Of a stretch of 7,205 bases of DNA, positions 5,896 through 7,205 are shown piece after piece. Origin of the DNA: Candidatus Faecivivens stercoripullorum (lineage in GTDB: Bacteria > Bacillota > Clostridia > Oscillospirales > Ruminococcaceae); contig DVLW01000142.1 of assembly GCA_018715285.1 (NCBI GenBank), positions 1 through 7,205 of the forward strand. The letters run 5' to 3'. Positions within the stretch are counted from its first letter, which is position 1. Every line of letters begins with the position of its first letter. Both the position numbers and the translations under genes were made by a program. The notes beneath the pieces were generated by a model, which was not told the DNA's origin, ran no database searches, and saw only the letters and a program-made list of their open reading frames with translations.

Positions 5896-5944
5896 GCTTT
5901 TGAATTTGAATGCTTTTATATTTTAACAGCGGAAAGGAGCAGCC

Positions 5945-6451
5945 ATGAAATACGTCATCGTATACAGCAGCAGAACAGGAAACACCCGCCAGCTTGCAGA
6001 GGTAATCCATACTTTGCTGCCGGAAGAAACCTGTCTTTATTTCGGTCAGCCCGGTGATGAGGCAATTGAAAAAGCAAGACAGGCTGAAATTATTTTTGCA
6101 GGTTTCTGGACAGATCGCGGCAGTTGTGACGCAGGTATGGCGGACTTTCTGCAAAAATGTGGTGCGCGGCGGTTTTTCCTGTTTGGCACCGCAGGATTTG
6201 GCGGTTCGGAAGAGTACTATGCCCAGATACTGGGAAATGTGCGGAAAAACCTGAGCGGGGCATCCCGGATGGAAGGGAGCTTTGTCTGTCAGGGACAGAT
6301 GCCGGATGCGGTACGGCAGCGGTATGAGGCGATGGAACCGTCTCCAACCCGTCAGCAGATGTTGGAAAACTTTGATCGGGCGGTAGGTCATCCGAATCAA
6401 GATGATTTTGCTCGGTTGAAAGAAGCAGTGGAAAGCCTGCATATAAACTAA
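5945..6451 (+). CDS. Flavodoxin family protein (BilS-like)
   Basis: This 168 aa cytoplasmic protein has a single flavodoxin fold and should bind FMN and carry electrons. The N-terminal beta strand MKYVIVYSS leads into the phosphate-binding loop S9-R-T-G-N-T14. Strand IIFAGFWTDRG (about 49-59) and RFFLFGTAGFGG (about 76-87) form the other flavin-contacting loops. The GFWTDRG and FVCQGQMPD segments resemble the group of short gut-Firmicute flavodoxins called BilS, described beside the bilirubin reductase BilR. No bilR is in this window, so the symbol is withheld and a role in bilirubin reduction is not claimed. AAAGGAG (5933-5939) lies 5 nt before the ATG. It is first gene of a two-gene unit with the metallo-beta-lactamase-fold gene, stop to start 30 bp. 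Its partner reductase or oxidoreductase is unknown. Confidence 0.8.
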   Translation: MKYVIVYSSRTGNTRQLAEVIHTLLPEETCLYFGQPGDEAIEKARQAEIIFAGFWTDRGSCDAGMADFLQKCGARRFFLFGTAGFGGSEEYYAQILGNVRKNLSGASRMEGSFVCQGQMPDAVRQRYEAMEPSPTRQQMLENFDRAVGHPNQDDFARLKEAVESLHIN

Positions 6452-6464
6452 GATCAGACATTTT

Positions 6465-6472
6465 GAGAGGGG
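6465..6472 (+). promoter_or_regulatory. Ribosome binding site that fixes the start of the MBL gene
   Basis: GAGAGGGG abuts an in-frame ATG at 6473 with no spacing, too close to use, but lies 9 nt before the ATG at 6482. The start at 6482 is therefore preferred, which removes three residues (MSF). Confidence 0.6.
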
Positions 6473-6481
6473 ATGAGCTTT

Positions 6482-7195
6482 ATGGAGGAATTTGCTGCAA
6501 GTGTGGTACAGCTTGGACAGGGAATTTATGCGATTGACCAGCAGATGGTGCGCAGCTTTCTGATTGTAGGTACAAAGTCTGCACTCTGTCTGGATGCAGG
6601 TGTCAGCAAGGCGGATTTTACCGGATTGATTCGCAGTGTGACTGATTTGCCGGTATCCTGCTGTCTGACGCATACAGATGGTGACCATACAGCTAATCTG
6701 GACAGCTTTTCCCGTATTTATATTCATTCGGATGAACTGCCGCTTTTAAAACAGGAACAGTGTGCAGCCGGTGCTGAAATTATTCCGGTTGTGGAGGAAA
6801 ACTGTTTTGACCTCGGAGGTATTGTACTGAAAGTTGTGTCGTGCCCAGGGCATACGCCGGGTTCTATAGCATTGCTGGATGAAAAAGCAGGTGTTCTGTT
6901 TTCAGGAGATACTGTTTCGTATGGGCCTGTCTATCTGTTTGGCGGACATCGTGACCCGGAAAGATATATGGAAAGCCTTCTGAAACTGCGTACGATGGCT
7001 GAACGCGGAATTTTTAATACGGTTTATCCCAGTCATAATACCTGCCCTGTTTCAGCAGATATTATTTCTGACCTGATTGAATGTACCATGGGCATAAAAG
7101 ATGGTTCTCTGAAAGGATGTCCGGCTGAAATGGGCCGTCCCGGAACGGAAGATGTGATGCTGTATACATATGGAAAATGTGGTATCTACCGTTAA
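6482..7195 (+). CDS. MBL fold metallo-hydrolase
   Basis: This 237 aa cytoplasmic protein has a metallo-beta-lactamase fold and no signal peptide or membrane segment. The metal-binding residues are visible in order: T-H64-T-D66-G-D68-H69, H124 in CPGHTPGS, D143 in FSGDT, and H185 in YPSHN. The usual first motif is HxHxDH; here the second His is Asp (HxDxDH), which may change metal choice or geometry. The H124-D143 spacing is normal for the fold. The closing segment (about 195-237) has several Cys and Gly and no recognised domain. Members of this superfamily hydrolyse thioesters such as acylglutathione, lactones, nucleic acids or lactams, so no substrate can be named. Lying 30 bp behind a flavodoxin gene recalls flavodiiron proteins, where both folds are fused, but the first motif there is HxExDH and the spacing of the last His is longer. 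The second gene of this unit, its stop is 10 bp from the window end, where no terminator can be seen. Confidence 0.85.
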   Translation: MEEFAASVVQLGQGIYAIDQQMVRSFLIVGTKSALCLDAGVSKADFTGLIRSVTDLPVSCCLTHTDGDHTANLDSFSRIYIHSDELPLLKQEQCAAGAEIIPVVEENCFDLGGIVLKVVSCPGHTPGSIALLDEKAGVLFSGDTVSYGPVYLFGGHRDPERYMESLLKLRTMAERGIFNTVYPSHNTCPVSADIISDLIECTMGIKDGSLKGCPAEMGRPGTEDVMLYTYGKCGIYR

Positions 7196-7205
7196 AAACA
7201 CTGGA

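Noticed and set aside
5792..6727. Open frame of 311 codons on the minus strand opposite the flavodoxin gene
   Set aside because: It spans the promoter, leader and parts of two well-supported + strand genes and has no recognisable motif.

Overview
The window looks like a chromosomal segment of a low-to-mid GC Bacillota (Firmicutes), probably an anaerobic Clostridia member of a gut-associated lineage. This rests on the strong purine-rich ribosome binding sites, the TTGnnn-17-TATAAT-type promoters, a PdaA-type peptidoglycan deacetylase with clostridial-style wall-binding repeats, archaeal-type (short) LeuCD subunits, and a flavodoxin of a type common in gut Firmicutes. No taxonomic marker gene is present, so the assignment is an inference. 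All six genes are on the + strand.

Region by region. 1-194 holds a good promoter and a leader of about 100 nt with two clear hairpins. 195-1535 encodes a secreted polysaccharide deacetylase: signal peptide, Ser/Thr/Asp-rich linker, about six GW-type cell-wall-binding repeats, then a PdaA-like NodB domain. 1542-2037 is a non-coding array of five 94-95 bp tandem repeats plus a 25 bp partial sixth. Each unit carries a small hairpin and, in four of five, the perfect palindrome GTGGTACCAC. The array runs into a near-consensus promoter at 2048-2076, followed by a 7+7 bp inverted repeat in the leader of the next operon.

2156-5712 is a four-gene operon in the order small-large-small-large, encoding two complete but clearly different 3-isopropylmalate dehydratase (LeuD/LeuC) family heterodimers. 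No leuA or leuB is in view. The two large subunits are both 414 aa with iron-sulfur cysteines at identical positions (297, 357, 360), yet they differ in the motifs around the cluster. That suggests an old tandem duplication with different substrates. The operon ends at an 18 bp stem-loop (5734-5774).

5806-7195 is a separate unit: a near-consensus promoter, a structured leader, a short-chain flavodoxin-family protein, and a metallo-beta-lactamase-fold protein with an HxDxDH metal motif, the last two 30 bp apart. The window ends 10 bp after that gene. The most notable item is the repeat array. The duplicated dehydratase and the flavodoxin/MBL pair are the next most informative.
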